Assembly (NCBI GenBank): GCA_026129305.1
Contig: JAHCII010000014.1
Span: 1-52,065 of the forward strand
Direction of reading: 5' to 3'
Source of the DNA: Anaerolineales bacterium
GTDB lineage: Bacteria; Chloroflexota; Anaerolineae; Anaerolineales; UBA11579
Length of the DNA stretch: 52,065 nucleotides
The notes under the pieces are model-generated. The model saw nothing but the letters and a program-made list of their open reading frames with translations. It was not told the origin of the DNA and did not search any database. Within the stretch, counting starts at the first letter, position 1; each line of letters begins with the position of its first letter. The position numbers and the translations under genes were made by a program. This document shows, piece by piece, positions 16,835-24,258 of this stretch.

Positions 16835-17428
16835 TTAGTTTTTGGTGATGAAAATGCACTGCGGCTGGCCGTCTGGCCCGGGCTGCAATTTGCTCACCTG
16901 TTCCACGGGTTGGCCCAGCAATTGTTCCAGTACTTCCTTGTCCATGCGGCACAGGGCTGGGTGCTCTGCCACCAGGTTGGCGTAAGGACAGCGGCCGAGC
17001 ACCACTTCGGGCCCCTGAGGGCGGGCTTCCCAATGCGGTTTATAGCCCAGCGGAGTCAGCCTTTGCATGGCGGTCACCAGGCGGCGGGCCGGGCCTGTGG
17101 GTAGGTTGTCTGTGCTGACCAGGTTGGCGGCCAGCTGGCGCACTTGTGCGGCGCGGGGCGAGTCACCCAGTTGGCGCAACAAGGCATGGGTTAGGTTCTC
17201 CAGTCCCTCAGGCTGGGCGGTGATGGTCAGGGTAAAAACCTGCTCCGGCCGGCCGCGACCGGCTAAGGGACGCAGCGCGATCGCCTGCACCAGGCCGCGC
17301 GCCTGCAAGATGCTCAGGTGCCGGCGCAAATTGGCGGGACTCATGCCAAAGGCCTGCGCCAGTTGCTTGGGAGAGGCTGGGCCGCGTTGCTCCAAATGGT
17401 CTAAAATGCGCTGTCGGGTGCTTTGCAT
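16835..17428 (-). CDS. SufR-like Fe-S-sensing transcriptional regulator
   Basis: A 197-residue regulator. The N-terminal winged helix (RILDHLEQRGPASPKQLAQ and SPANLRRHLSILQARGLV) is of the DeoR/ArsR-like COG2345 type, with a basic wing LAGRGRPEQVF. The C-terminal domain carries Cys147, Cys160 and Cys191; the CX12C spacing equals that of cyanobacterial SufR, where such cysteines hold a 4Fe-4S cluster. It is divergent from iscX-nuoB-nuoCD-nuoI, with a perfect 26-bp dyad in the shared promoter region. Inference: it senses Fe-S status and controls itself and the neighbouring operon. Confidence 0.78.
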   Translation of the reverse strand: MQSTRQRILDHLEQRGPASPKQLAQAFGMSPANLRRHLSILQARGLVQAIALRPLAGRGRPEQVFTLTITAQPEGLENLTHALLRQLGDSPRAAQVRQLAANLVSTDNLPTGPARRLVTAMQRLTPLGYKPHWEARPQGPEVVLGRCPYANLVAEHPALCRMDKEVLEQLLGQPVEQVSKLQPGPDGQPQCIFITKN

Positions 17429-17455
17429 AGCGAAATCTACTGATAACTATACCAA

Positions 17456-17481
17456 ATTACGCAAAATTTTGTTTGCGTAAT
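17456..17481. promoter_or_regulatory. Perfect 10-bp-arm dyad, likely operator of the SufR-like regulator
   Basis: ATTACGCAAA-N6-TTTGCGTAAT is a perfect inverted repeat between the divergent promoters. It covers the -35 region for a minus-strand -10 (TATAGT, 17446-17451) and ends 8 bp before the plus-strand -35. Confidence 0.75.
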
Positions 17482-17489
17482 AACTCAGG

Positions 17490-17517
17490 TTGACACGAAT
17501 GTTCACTTAGGTATAAT
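17490..17517 (+). promoter_or_regulatory. Consensus promoter of the iscX-nuo operon
   Basis: TTGACA (17490-17495), 16-nt spacer, TATAAT (17512-17517). Transcription should start near 17524, giving a leader of about 19 nt. Confidence 0.85.
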
Positions 17518-17523
17518 GTGAAC
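17501..17523. promoter_or_regulatory. Second dyad straddling the iscX-nuo -10 box
   Basis: GTTCAC (17501-17506) and GTGAAC (17518-17523) form a perfect inverted repeat with an 11-bp centre that contains TATAAT. A protein bound here would block the promoter. It differs from the 17456-17481 dyad, so a second regulator is possible. Confidence 0.55.
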
Positions 17524-17542
17524 GAAGGAACAAAGGGCATAC

Positions 17543-17755
17543 ATGGCCCACAAACTCTACTGGGACGCCATATATGAGATCGCGCTGGCGCTCAAAGCCA
17601 GCCGACCCCAGCAGGATCTGGAAGATGTCTCTCTTGGTGACATCTTCCAGTGGACGACCGCGTTGCCGGATTTTGCCGATGAGCCCGAGTTGGCGAACGA
17701 CGATATCCTGGCGGCCATCTACCAGGAGTGGTATGAGGAGAACAACCCTGTATGA
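17543..17755 (+). CDS. iscX: IscX-like Fe-S cluster assembly adaptor
   Basis: A 70-residue acidic protein matching the IscX/YfhJ family: [12 protein letters not shown] at the N-terminus, then [18 protein letters not shown] and [17 protein letters not shown], close to the family phrases around W(V/T)xxLPDFxDDP and IxxAWxxE. IscX binds the cysteine desulfurase and iron and tunes Fe-S cluster formation. It overlaps nuoB by 4 nt (ATGA), a coupling of cluster assembly with a complex I gene. AAGGG lies 5 nt before the ATG. Confidence 0.9.
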   Translation: MAHKLYWDAIYEIALALKASRPQQDLEDVSLGDIFQWTTALPDFADEPELANDDILAAIYQEWYEENNPV

Positions 17756-18435
17756 CTGAAAAAACTGTTACGCCAACTGTGAATTCCGCCGGTTACGACG
17801 TGCCGCCGGAGCTGCGCCAAAGTGTGGCGATCACCACCCTGGACAAGATCTGGAATATGGGTCGCCGTTACTCTGTGTGGCCCATGATGTTTGGCTTGGC
17901 TTGCTGCGCCATCGAAATGATCTGCACCGCCGCCAGCCGCTATGACCTGGCCCGCTTCGGTATGGAAGTCATGCGCCCCAGCCCTCGCCAGTCTGACCTG
18001 ATGATCGTCTCCGGCACGGTGACCAAGAAGATGATCCCGCAGATCGTGCGCCTCTACAACCAGATGCCGGAACCCAAGTATGTGATGGCCATGGGCGCCT
18101 GCGCTTCGGGTGGTGGTCCTTTCAAAGAAGGCTACAACGTGGTCTCCGGTGTGGACCAGTACATCCCGGTGGATGTGTATGTGCCCGGCTGTCCGCCGAC
18201 CCCGCAAGCGCTGCTGCACGGTCTGATGAAGCTGCAGGAGAAGATCGACCGTGAGTCGATCACCAAGGTGCGCTGGTACCAGAAGGACGAGATCCCGGCC
18301 ATCCCGGTGCCCATCCTCGGCCCTGACATTATTGACCCGCGTGACAACGCGGCCATCCGCGAAATGGCCAGCCGCAAAGCGGCCCCGGCTGCGCCGGCCG
18401 CCCAGCCTGAGACGGCTGAAGCCCCGGCTGCTTAG
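17752..18435 (+). CDS. nuoB: NADH-quinone oxidoreductase subunit B
   Basis: Complex I subunit that holds cluster N2, the last electron carrier before quinone. In the 227 residues the four ligands are Cys51 and Cys52 (LACCAIEM), Cys117 (GACASGG) and Cys147 (VPGCPPTP). Beyond the normal core there is an Ala/Pro-rich C-terminal tail of about 40 residues, echoed in NuoI. It overlaps iscX and is followed by nuoCD after 11 nt. No nuoA precedes it. Confidence 0.96.
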   Translation: MTEKTVTPTVNSAGYDVPPELRQSVAITTLDKIWNMGRRYSVWPMMFGLACCAIEMICTAASRYDLARFGMEVMRPSPRQSDLMIVSGTVTKKMIPQIVRLYNQMPEPKYVMAMGACASGGGPFKEGYNVVSGVDQYIPVDVYVPGCPPTPQALLHGLMKLQEKIDRESITKVRWYQKDEIPAIPVPILGPDIIDPRDNAAIREMASRKAAPAAPAAQPETAEAPAA

Positions 18436-18446
18436 AGAGATACACA

Positions 18447-20225
18447 ATGAGCGAACAAACTCCCGTTAAAGAAGCCCCGGCCAACCCGCCGACTGAACTG
18501 GAAAAGCGCTTTCCCGGTGCGGTCAAGCGCGACGAACGCGCCGGTTACGAAGGCCATATAGTCGAAGTCGCCAAGCTGCACGAAGTGGCGGCCGCCATTC
18601 GTGACGAAATGGGCTATGACTTTTTGTCCTCGGTCACGGCCGTGGACTATTACTCTGAGGCGCCCGAAGGCGAGAATTTTATTGAGGTGGTTTATCACCT
18701 CTACAAATCCACCGGCGGTGGGGCGCTGGTCTACCGCGTACAGGTGCCGCGTGACGACGCGGTGGTGCCCAGCCTGGTGGATCTGTATCCAGGGGCTGAC
18801 TTCCAGGAACGCGAAGCCTGGGACCTGTATGGCGTGAAGTTTGAGGGTCACCCGGACCTGCGCCGCATCCTGCTGTGGGAAGGCTTTGCCGGCCACCCCA
18901 TGCGCAAGGATTGGAAAGAACCCTACTTTGAAGAGGATGTGAAGCCGTTCAAGAACCGCTGGCCTGAAGGCCAGGTCTATCGCATCGAAGATCGCAATCC
19001 GGTCGGCAAGAACGTAAGCTACCCTCAAGGTTTTGACCCCGAAGGCTTCCAGGAAACTGATGACCCGCGTATGTATGAGAGCCTGGAACGCTCTTCCCAA
19101 GATTTCGTTGAACGGATCGACACTGAACAGGTGGTGGTCAACCTAGGCCCGCAGCACCCTTCCACCCACGGCGTGTTCCGCATGGCGGTGCGTATGCACG
19201 GTGAAACCATCGTGGGCCTCAAGCCGGTGATGGGCTATCTGCATCGCAATCACGAACAGATCGGTGAGCGCAATACCTGGACGATGAACATGCCGTTCAC
19301 CGACCGCCTAGACTACCTCTCCTCGATGAGCAACAATTTTGGGTATGCCCTGGCGGTGGAGAAATTGATCGGGGAGAAGGCTGCTCCTCCGGAGCGCGCC
19401 GAGTACATCCGTGTGATCATGGCGGAGTTGACCCGCATCAGCAATCATTTGTGGGCCATCGGTTTCCTGCTGAATGACTTGGGCGCCTTTTTCACCCCGG
19501 CCCTGTATGCGATCGAAGAGCGCGAGCTGATCTTGGACATTTTCGAGGCCACGGCTGGGTCGCGCATGATGTGCAACTACTTCCGCTTTGGCGGCGTGGC
19601 GCGTGACCTGCCCGAGGGCATTCTGCCCAAGATCAAAGACCTGGTGACGGACCGCCTGCCGCGTAAAGTGGAAGAGCTGGACCTGTACCTGAGCGCCAAT
19701 GAACTGGTGCGCAGCCGCGGTGAGGGTGTGGGTGTGATCACTCCGGAAGAAGCGATTGCTTTCTCCGCAGCCGGCCCGGTGCTGCGTGCGTCAGGCGTGC
19801 CGTATGATGTGCGCCGCGCCGACCCCTATAGCATTTATGACCGCTTCAAGTTCGATGTGACTGTGCGCCAGCATGGTGACGTCTACGACCGTTACATGAT
19901 CCGCATTGACGAGATCTACCAGAGCTTGAGCATCCTGCGCCAGGCTCTCAAGGATATTCCTGAGGGCGAGATCATGAACGGCAAGAATCCTTACCAGGTG
20001 CGCGTACCGGCTGGTGAGTCTTACGGCCGCGTGGAAGGCCCGAAGGGCGAGTTGGGTTTTTACATTGTCTCGACCGGTAAGGCCAACCCGCACCGCTATC
20101 ATGTGCGCGCCCCATCCTTCATTAACTTGACCATTCTCGAGAAGATGTGCGTGGGCCAGAAGATCGCCGACGTGGTGGTCAACCTGGGGTCGATCGACAT
20201 TGTGTTGGGCGAAGTGGACCGCTAA
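18447..20225 (+). CDS. nuoCD: NADH-quinone oxidoreductase fused subunits C and D
   Basis: A 592-residue fusion of the complex I 30 kDa (about 1-200) and 49 kDa (about 210-592) subunits. The C part shows DFLSSVTAVDYY and REAWDLYGVKFEGHPDLRR; the D part starts VVVNLGPQHPSTHGVFR and ends GSIDIVLGEVDR, the standard NuoD terminus. The NiFe-hydrogenase CxxC pairs are absent, so it is complex I rather than a hydrogenase large subunit. The D part shapes the quinone pocket with NuoB. GAGAGA precedes the ATG. Confidence 0.95.
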   Translation: MSEQTPVKEAPANPPTELEKRFPGAVKRDERAGYEGHIVEVAKLHEVAAAIRDEMGYDFLSSVTAVDYYSEAPEGENFIEVVYHLYKSTGGGALVYRVQVPRDDAVVPSLVDLYPGADFQEREAWDLYGVKFEGHPDLRRILLWEGFAGHPMRKDWKEPYFEEDVKPFKNRWPEGQVYRIEDRNPVGKNVSYPQGFDPEGFQETDDPRMYESLERSSQDFVERIDTEQVVVNLGPQHPSTHGVFRMAVRMHGETIVGLKPVMGYLHRNHEQIGERNTWTMNMPFTDRLDYLSSMSNNFGYALAVEKLIGEKAAPPERAEYIRVIMAELTRISNHLWAIGFLLNDLGAFFTPALYAIEERELILDIFEATAGSRMMCNYFRFGGVARDLPEGILPKIKDLVTDRLPRKVEELDLYLSANELVRSRGEGVGVITPEEAIAFSAAGPVLRASGVPYDVRRADPYSIYDRFKFDVTVRQHGDVYDRYMIRIDEIYQSLSILRQALKDIPEGEIMNGKNPYQVRVPAGESYGRVEGPKGELGFYIVSTGKANPHRYHVRAPSFINLTILEKMCVGQKIADVVVNLGSIDIVLGEVDR

Positions 20226-20253
20226 AGCCAGCGGGAATAACGGAGAAGAACGT

Positions 20254-20919
20254 ATGTATGGAATTGGTATCCTAAAAGGCTTGTGGGTGACCCTGGTCCA
20301 CTTTGTCGAAACCTTCACGGAAGACTTCCGCTGGATCGGCAAGAAGCGCTACTATTCTGAAGAAGGTGTGGCTGCCCGCCGCAGCAAAGATGCCAAAGGC
20401 ATCTTCACTGTGCAGTACCCTGAAGAGAAGCTGCCGGTGCCAGAAGAGTTTCGTTTCATCCCCTTCCTGGTTTACGAAGTGGATGAGGAGGGCAATAAAC
20501 ACGACCGCTGTACTTCCTGCGGTATCTGCGCCAAGGTCTGCCCGCCGCAGTGCATCTGGATCGTACGTACTGAAGACCCGGTGACCAAGCGCCCTGTGCC
20601 GGAACCGGTGGACTTCTTTATTGATGTTGACATCTGCATGAACTGTGGCTACTGCGCCGAATATTGCCCCTTCGACGCGATCAAGATGGACCACGACTAC
20701 GAGCTGGCTTCGTACGACCGGCATGCCGAGCATATCTACAACAAAGAGAAGCTCTCCAAGCCGGTGGAATACTATGCCAGCATCCGCCCGGCGAACTACA
20801 CTCGCGAAGAGGCGATCAAAGCCGCCGAAGAGGCCAAGAAGGCTGAGGCGGCGGCCGCCAAGGCTGCGGCTGCTGCGGCGACAGCCCAGGCAAGCGGCGG
20901 CGAACAAGCTGCCAGCTAA
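20254..20919 (+). CDS. nuoI: NADH-quinone oxidoreductase subunit I (2x 4Fe-4S)
   Basis: A 221-residue ferredoxin-like subunit with two 4Fe-4S motifs, CTSCGICAKVC(P) and CMNCGYCAEYC(P), holding clusters N6a and N6b that feed N2 in NuoB. The N-terminal amphipathic segment (GLWVTLVHFVETFTEDF) is typical of NuoI. The C-terminus is extended by an unusual Lys/Glu/Ala-rich helix of about 35 residues. I use ATG 20254, with GGAGAA upstream. It ends the nuo cluster before a hairpin terminator. Confidence 0.94.
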   Translation: MYGIGILKGLWVTLVHFVETFTEDFRWIGKKRYYSEEGVAARRSKDAKGIFTVQYPEEKLPVPEEFRFIPFLVYEVDEEGNKHDRCTSCGICAKVCPPQCIWIVRTEDPVTKRPVPEPVDFFIDVDICMNCGYCAEYCPFDAIKMDHDYELASYDRHAEHIYNKEKLSKPVEYYASIRPANYTREEAIKAAEEAKKAEAAAAKAAAAAATAQASGGEQAAS

Positions 20920-20940
20920 GCACACAGCATCGAAGAAAAC

Positions 20941-20966
20941 AAACAATCCCCGAGAGGGGATTGTTT
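20941..20966 (+). terminator. Hairpin terminator after nuoI
   Basis: A perfect 11-bp stem, AAACAATCCCC with GGGGATTGTTT, encloses a GAGA tetraloop. The 3' arm ends in TTT. Confidence 0.75.
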
Positions 20967-20968
20967 CG

Positions 20969-20974
20969 TATAAT
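20969..20974 (+). promoter_or_regulatory. -10 box 9 nt before the four-cysteine protein
   Basis: TATAAT ends 9 nt before the ATG. No ribosome-binding site fits between them. Confidence 0.5.
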
Positions 20975-20983
20975 GGACTGATT

Positions 20984-21298
20984 ATGTACCACGAAGATAC
21001 TGAGATCATCTTCCCGCTGCGCGTCACCTCTGCCTTGCGCGACCTGCATGGCGAGGCTTGGCAAACCGTCGCAGATCAAGCTGTAAAAGCGCCTGCCGAC
21101 GGGCAGGAGGCGGTCAGTTTCGTCTTGGCCATGGCCCGGGTGGCCAGCTGCCACAACTGCAATGCCGATTCGTTCAGGGCGATGAAGGGCTGCACGGCTT
21201 GCGCCCAGGACGCCGTGCGCCGTTACCGCGGCGGCGAGAAGGCGCTCCTCAAGCAGGTGGAAAAAGCTCAGTCTGATATCGAGAAATGGGGGAAGTAG
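20984..21298 (+). CDS. Small four-cysteine protein of unknown function
   Basis: I do not recognise the family. The 104 residues include SCHNCNADSFRAMKGCTACA, a C-x2-C-x10-C-x2-C pattern that would suit a zinc or iron-sulfur knuckle, and end in a charged helix (KALLKQVEKAQSDIEKWGK). A TATAAT box (20969-20974) lies 9 nt before ATG 20984, so it has its own, possibly leaderless, promoter just after the nuoI terminator. It may be linked to the Fe-S/complex I theme only by position. Confidence 0.65.
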   Translation: MYHEDTEIIFPLRVTSALRDLHGEAWQTVADQAVKAPADGQEAVSFVLAMARVASCHNCNADSFRAMKGCTACAQDAVRRYRGGEKALLKQVEKAQSDIEKWGK

Positions 21299-21447
21299 TA
21301 ATTAGAGATTGTAGATTGGGGTGTCAGCAACGTTCACAGGCAAATCGCCTGGCTGGCGACGCAGTGCCAGTTGGCTCTGGCGCGGCAGCCGGTGTGCAAG
21401 CAGCCAGCAACAGCGCACACAGAATAGGAAAACGAAAAGGACTGTGC

Positions 21448-21801
21448 TTATGCACTCTGCTCTGCCAGCCTGAACTTCACAATCTTCGCAATCAAATCCA
21501 GCGGCAGCGGCTTATCCAGCGCAAAGCGAATCGTGCCCTTGCCGGGCTGATCGTAGGCAGTCGCTTCGGGGAAGGCTTCGTTCATCGCATCTGAATAGGG
21601 GTAGATGCCAATGTGCTTCTTGGCCCCTGAGAAGTAGATCAAGTATTTTCCGTTCACTTTGAAAGTAGGGATGGCGTAGCTGATCGCTTCCTCAGCTTCC
21701 GGCGCGGCCTTGCGTATTGCCCCGCGCACTTGCTCCAGTAGCGGCTGCACTTCTGCAGGGAATGTAGTGATGTATTCGTCAATGCTGGTGATTTTAGCCA
21801 T
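21448..21801 (-). CDS. DUF1801 (YdhG-like) protein
   Basis: A 117-residue protein of the DUF1801/YdhG family: SIDEYITTFPAEVQPLLEQVR at the N-terminus, EAISYAIPTFKVNGKYLIYFSGAKKHIGIYP in the middle (shown here only as family phrases AISYAIPTF and HIGIYP), and KGTIRFALDKPLPLDLI near the end. A Bacillus member has been described as a frataxin-like iron chaperone; whether this one does the same is unproven. It stands alone, convergent with the small four-cysteine gene across 149 nt that hold no recognisable feature. Confidence 0.8.
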   Translation of the reverse strand: MAKITSIDEYITTFPAEVQPLLEQVRGAIRKAAPEAEEAISYAIPTFKVNGKYLIYFSGAKKHIGIYPYSDAMNEAFPEATAYDQPGKGTIRFALDKPLPLDLIAKIVKFRLAEQSA

Positions 21802-21995
21802 GTAGGTATTTTACAGCAGCCCAGTGTCTTTCTGAGCAGGTTTGCAGCTAGGCTGCAAACCTCGCGAAGAAGTTTCAGACGCGTAAATAGTCATACTCTG
21901 AACAAGGTGGCTCATCAGCAAGCATTTACGAAAAACTGTCACAGTGAAAGCCCTTCGCTTCGCTCAGGGCGACACCGTAGTGGGCTGCGACCGTT

Positions 21996-22094
21996 GTCTT
22001 TGCGAAGCAGCCGCAGGCTGCTGAAGCAATCCCCACCTCGCAGCCGGGCTTGGGGATTGCTTCTGGCGCAACATAGTTGCGCCCTCGCAAAGAC
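21996..22094. repeat. Cloverleaf-forming REP/MITE-like palindrome
   Basis: The gap 21802-22169 has no gene. Within it an outer stem GTCTTTGCGA (21996-22005) with TCGCAAAGAC (22085-22094) closes three perfect hairpins: AGCAGCC-GCA-GGCTGCT (22006-22022), GAAGCAATCCCCA with TGGGGATTGCTTC (22023-22063), and GGCGCAAC-ATA-GTTGCGCC (22065-22083). The phrase GAAGCAATC and the TTGCGA edges match the block at 13579-13657, which marks a dispersed family. The flanks carry other low-information repeat-like sequence. Confidence 0.7.
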
Positions 22095-22156
22095 TACCCT
22101 TTGTGTCTCTTCGTGCCTCTGTGGTTGAGCCTTTGCTAACAGCTAACCGCAACCTT

Positions 22157-22162
22157 TATAAT
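22157..22162 (+). promoter_or_regulatory. -10 box 7 nt before mrp
   Basis: Consensus TATAAT ends 7 nt before ATG 22170, so transcription should start on or beside the start codon. Confidence 0.55.
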
Positions 22163-22169
22163 AGCGGCT

Positions 22170-23255
22170 ATGTCCAATATCACTGAAGAAACCATTCTGT
22201 CGGCCCTCAGCGGCGTGCAAGACCCTGCCCATGGGCGCGACTTGATTGCCCTCAACGCCCTGCGCGAACTGCGCATCAAGGGCGATGATGTCACCCTTAC
22301 CCTCGCCTTCATCACTCCGCTGCACCCCGCCGCGGCCGACATTGAGGCTGCCGTGCAGACGGCGCTGGAAGCCGCCGGCGTGCGCAAACTGGCCATCCAA
22401 TACGCCAGCGAAGTGCCGGATGATGGCCGCCAGCGCGGCGGCCTGGCGGCGGGCGTAAAGAACATCATCGCCATTGCCTCCGGCAAGGGCGGTGTGGGCA
22501 AGAGCACCGTGTCGGTCAACGTGGCCGTGGCGCTGGCCCAGGCCGGCGCCCGCGTGGGCCTGCTGGACGCCGACATCTATGGGCCCAATGTGCCCACCAT
22601 GATGGGCGTGGAGCACCTGCCCAAGCCGCCTGACGCCGATGGGCGCCTGACCCCTGCCGAAGCCTACGGCGTCAAAATGATGTCGATCGGTTTCCTGGTG
22701 CGCCCGGAACAGGCCATGGTGTGGCGCGGCCCCATGCTGCACAACGCCTTGCGCCAGTTCGTTAATGATGTAGACTGGGGCGAGTTGGACTATTTGATCG
22801 TGGACATGCCGCCCGGCACCGGCGATGTGCAGCTTTCCCTGGCCCAGACCACCCCGATCAGCGGCGGCTTCATCGTCACCTTGCCGCAAAAGGTCTCGGT
22901 GGACGATGCCCGCCGCGGCGCGGAAATGTTCCGCCAGCTGCGCGTGCCCTTGATGGGCGTGATCGAGAACATGAGCTTCATGCTGCTGCCGGATGGGCAG
23001 CGCATGGAGGTCTTTGGCAGCGGCGGGGGCCAGGCTTTGGCGGCGGAATTCGAGATCCCTTTGATTGGTGCCGTACCTATGGAGGCAGAGGTGCGCGCCG
23101 GCAGCGACAGCGGCGCCCCTGTAGTGCACAGTCAGCCAGATTCTCCAGCGGCTGTCGCTTTGCGTTCCATTGCCGGCCAGATCTCGCTGCGCGCCTCTCT
23201 GGCCGCGCTGGAGACCCAAAGCCAAACCATCCCGCTGCAAATTGTGGATGAGTAA
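22170..23255 (+). CDS. mrp: Mrp/ApbC-family Fe-S carrier ATPase
   Basis: P-loop ATPase that carries and delivers Fe-S clusters. The 361 residues start with a DUF59/MIP18 domain (about 1-85) and continue with the Mrp domain: GKGGVGKSTVSVNVAVAL, LLDADIYGPNVPTMMG, and YLIVDMPPGTGDVQLSL. The usual CxxC after VIENMS is missing: the sequence reads MSFMLLPDGQRMEVFGSGGG. Some other Mrp proteins also lack it, so cluster binding would need other ligands. A -10 box 7 nt upstream suggests a leaderless message. Confidence 0.92.
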   Translation: MSNITEETILSALSGVQDPAHGRDLIALNALRELRIKGDDVTLTLAFITPLHPAAADIEAAVQTALEAAGVRKLAIQYASEVPDDGRQRGGLAAGVKNIIAIASGKGGVGKSTVSVNVAVALAQAGARVGLLDADIYGPNVPTMMGVEHLPKPPDADGRLTPAEAYGVKMMSIGFLVRPEQAMVWRGPMLHNALRQFVNDVDWGELDYLIVDMPPGTGDVQLSLAQTTPISGGFIVTLPQKVSVDDARRGAEMFRQLRVPLMGVIENMSFMLLPDGQRMEVFGSGGGQALAAEFEIPLIGAVPMEAEVRAGSDSGAPVVHSQPDSPAAVALRSIAGQISLRASLAALETQSQTIPLQIVDE

Positions 23256-23282
23256 ACACCCCTCTCAAATGGCTTTCGTGGT

Positions 23283-23288
23283 TAGAAT
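23283..23288 (+). promoter_or_regulatory. -10-like box 9 nt before the ricT-like gene
   Basis: TAGAAT ends 9 nt before ATG 23298; no ribosome-binding site is present in the gap. Confidence 0.4.
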
Positions 23289-23297
23289 AGACCCCTT

Positions 23298-24251
23298 ATG
23301 ACAGACACTCAAGCGACCGAAACTGCTTCGCCTCAGATCGTCGGGATACGCTTTCAAAAGATTGGCAAGATCTATCATTTCGATGCCAGCAAAGAACCCG
23401 AAATCAAGCCGGGCGATTACGCCATTGTAGAAACCAGCCGCGGCGTGCAAATGGGCCAGGTGGTCCAGCGCGTCGATTCACCGCCCACGCCGCCCCAAGG
23501 CAGCTGGAAGGCGATTGAGCGCAAGGCTACCGATCAGGATATTGTCACCCTGCAGGACTGGCAGAAGAAAGAAGTGGAGGCAATGATCGAGTGCCGCGCT
23601 ACTGCGGCGGAGCTCAAGTTCGAAGCGATCAAAGTGGTCAAGGCCGAGTACAGCTTTGACGGCAAATCGCTGATATTCCTCTACAATTTTGACAGCGAAG
23701 AAGACATTGATGTGGAGCGCCTGCGCAAAGCCATGCAGAGCCGCTACAAGAAACCCAAGGTGGAGATGCGCCGGGTGGGGCCGCGCGACGTGGCCAAGAT
23801 CCTGGGTGGTCTGGGGGCCTGCGGTTTAGAATCCCGCTGCTGTTCCACTTTCCTCACTGAGTTCAGCCCGATCTCGATCAAGATGGCCAAGGCGCAGGGG
23901 ATCTCGCTGGATCCCAGCGAGATCACCGGCATGTGCGGCCGATTGCGCTGCTGTCTGATCTACGAATACGAGCAGTATGTCGAAGCCCGCAAGACCCTGC
24001 CCAAGCGCGGCAAGGAAGTGGTCACGCCGATGGGCAAGGGCAAGGTGATTGATGTGCTGCCCTTGAAGCAAGCCATCATGGTCTCTTTGCCGGAGGGTAA
24101 GCGCGCCGAATTCCTGAAGCACGAAGTCGAACCCTGGGACGAGCTGGAGGCGCTGCGCCGCAAGTCTGCCGCCCCCTGTGACCGCCATGAGAACGGCGGT
24201 TGCGACTGCGGCAAAGCCAATTACGGCGACAAGGCCAAAACCGACGATTAG
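23298..24251 (+). CDS. ricT: PSP1-domain protein, RicT/YaaT-like
   Basis: A 317-residue protein with the PSP1 domain: IVGIRFQKIGKIYHFDAS at the N-terminus, KVVKAEYSFDGKSLIFLYNF, and RRVGPRDVAKILGGLGACG. Conserved cysteines appear as CGLESRCC and MCGRLRCCL, as in Bacillus YaaT (RicT), part of the RicAFT complex that binds 4Fe-4S clusters and affects RNase Y action and competence/biofilm control. The C-terminus ends in a short Cys/His-rich tail (CDRHENGGCDCG). It sits between the Fe-S carrier mrp and a BtuF-like gene. Confidence 0.88.
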   Translation: MTDTQATETASPQIVGIRFQKIGKIYHFDASKEPEIKPGDYAIVETSRGVQMGQVVQRVDSPPTPPQGSWKAIERKATDQDIVTLQDWQKKEVEAMIECRATAAELKFEAIKVVKAEYSFDGKSLIFLYNFDSEEDIDVERLRKAMQSRYKKPKVEMRRVGPRDVAKILGGLGACGLESRCCSTFLTEFSPISIKMAKAQGISLDPSEITGMCGRLRCCLIYEYEQYVEARKTLPKRGKEVVTPMGKGKVIDVLPLKQAIMVSLPEGKRAEFLKHEVEPWDELEALRRKSAAPCDRHENGGCDCGKANYGDKAKTDD

Positions 24252-24258
24252 CCCAGCC

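Noticed and set aside
17752..20919. Membrane-bound NiFe hydrogenase rather than complex I
   Set aside because: The D-part lacks the CxxC pairs that hold nickel and ends with the NuoD-type GSIDIVLGEVDR.
22143..23240. A 365-codon minus-strand open frame
   Set aside because: Antisense to mrp; His/Gln/Ala-rich shadow composition.
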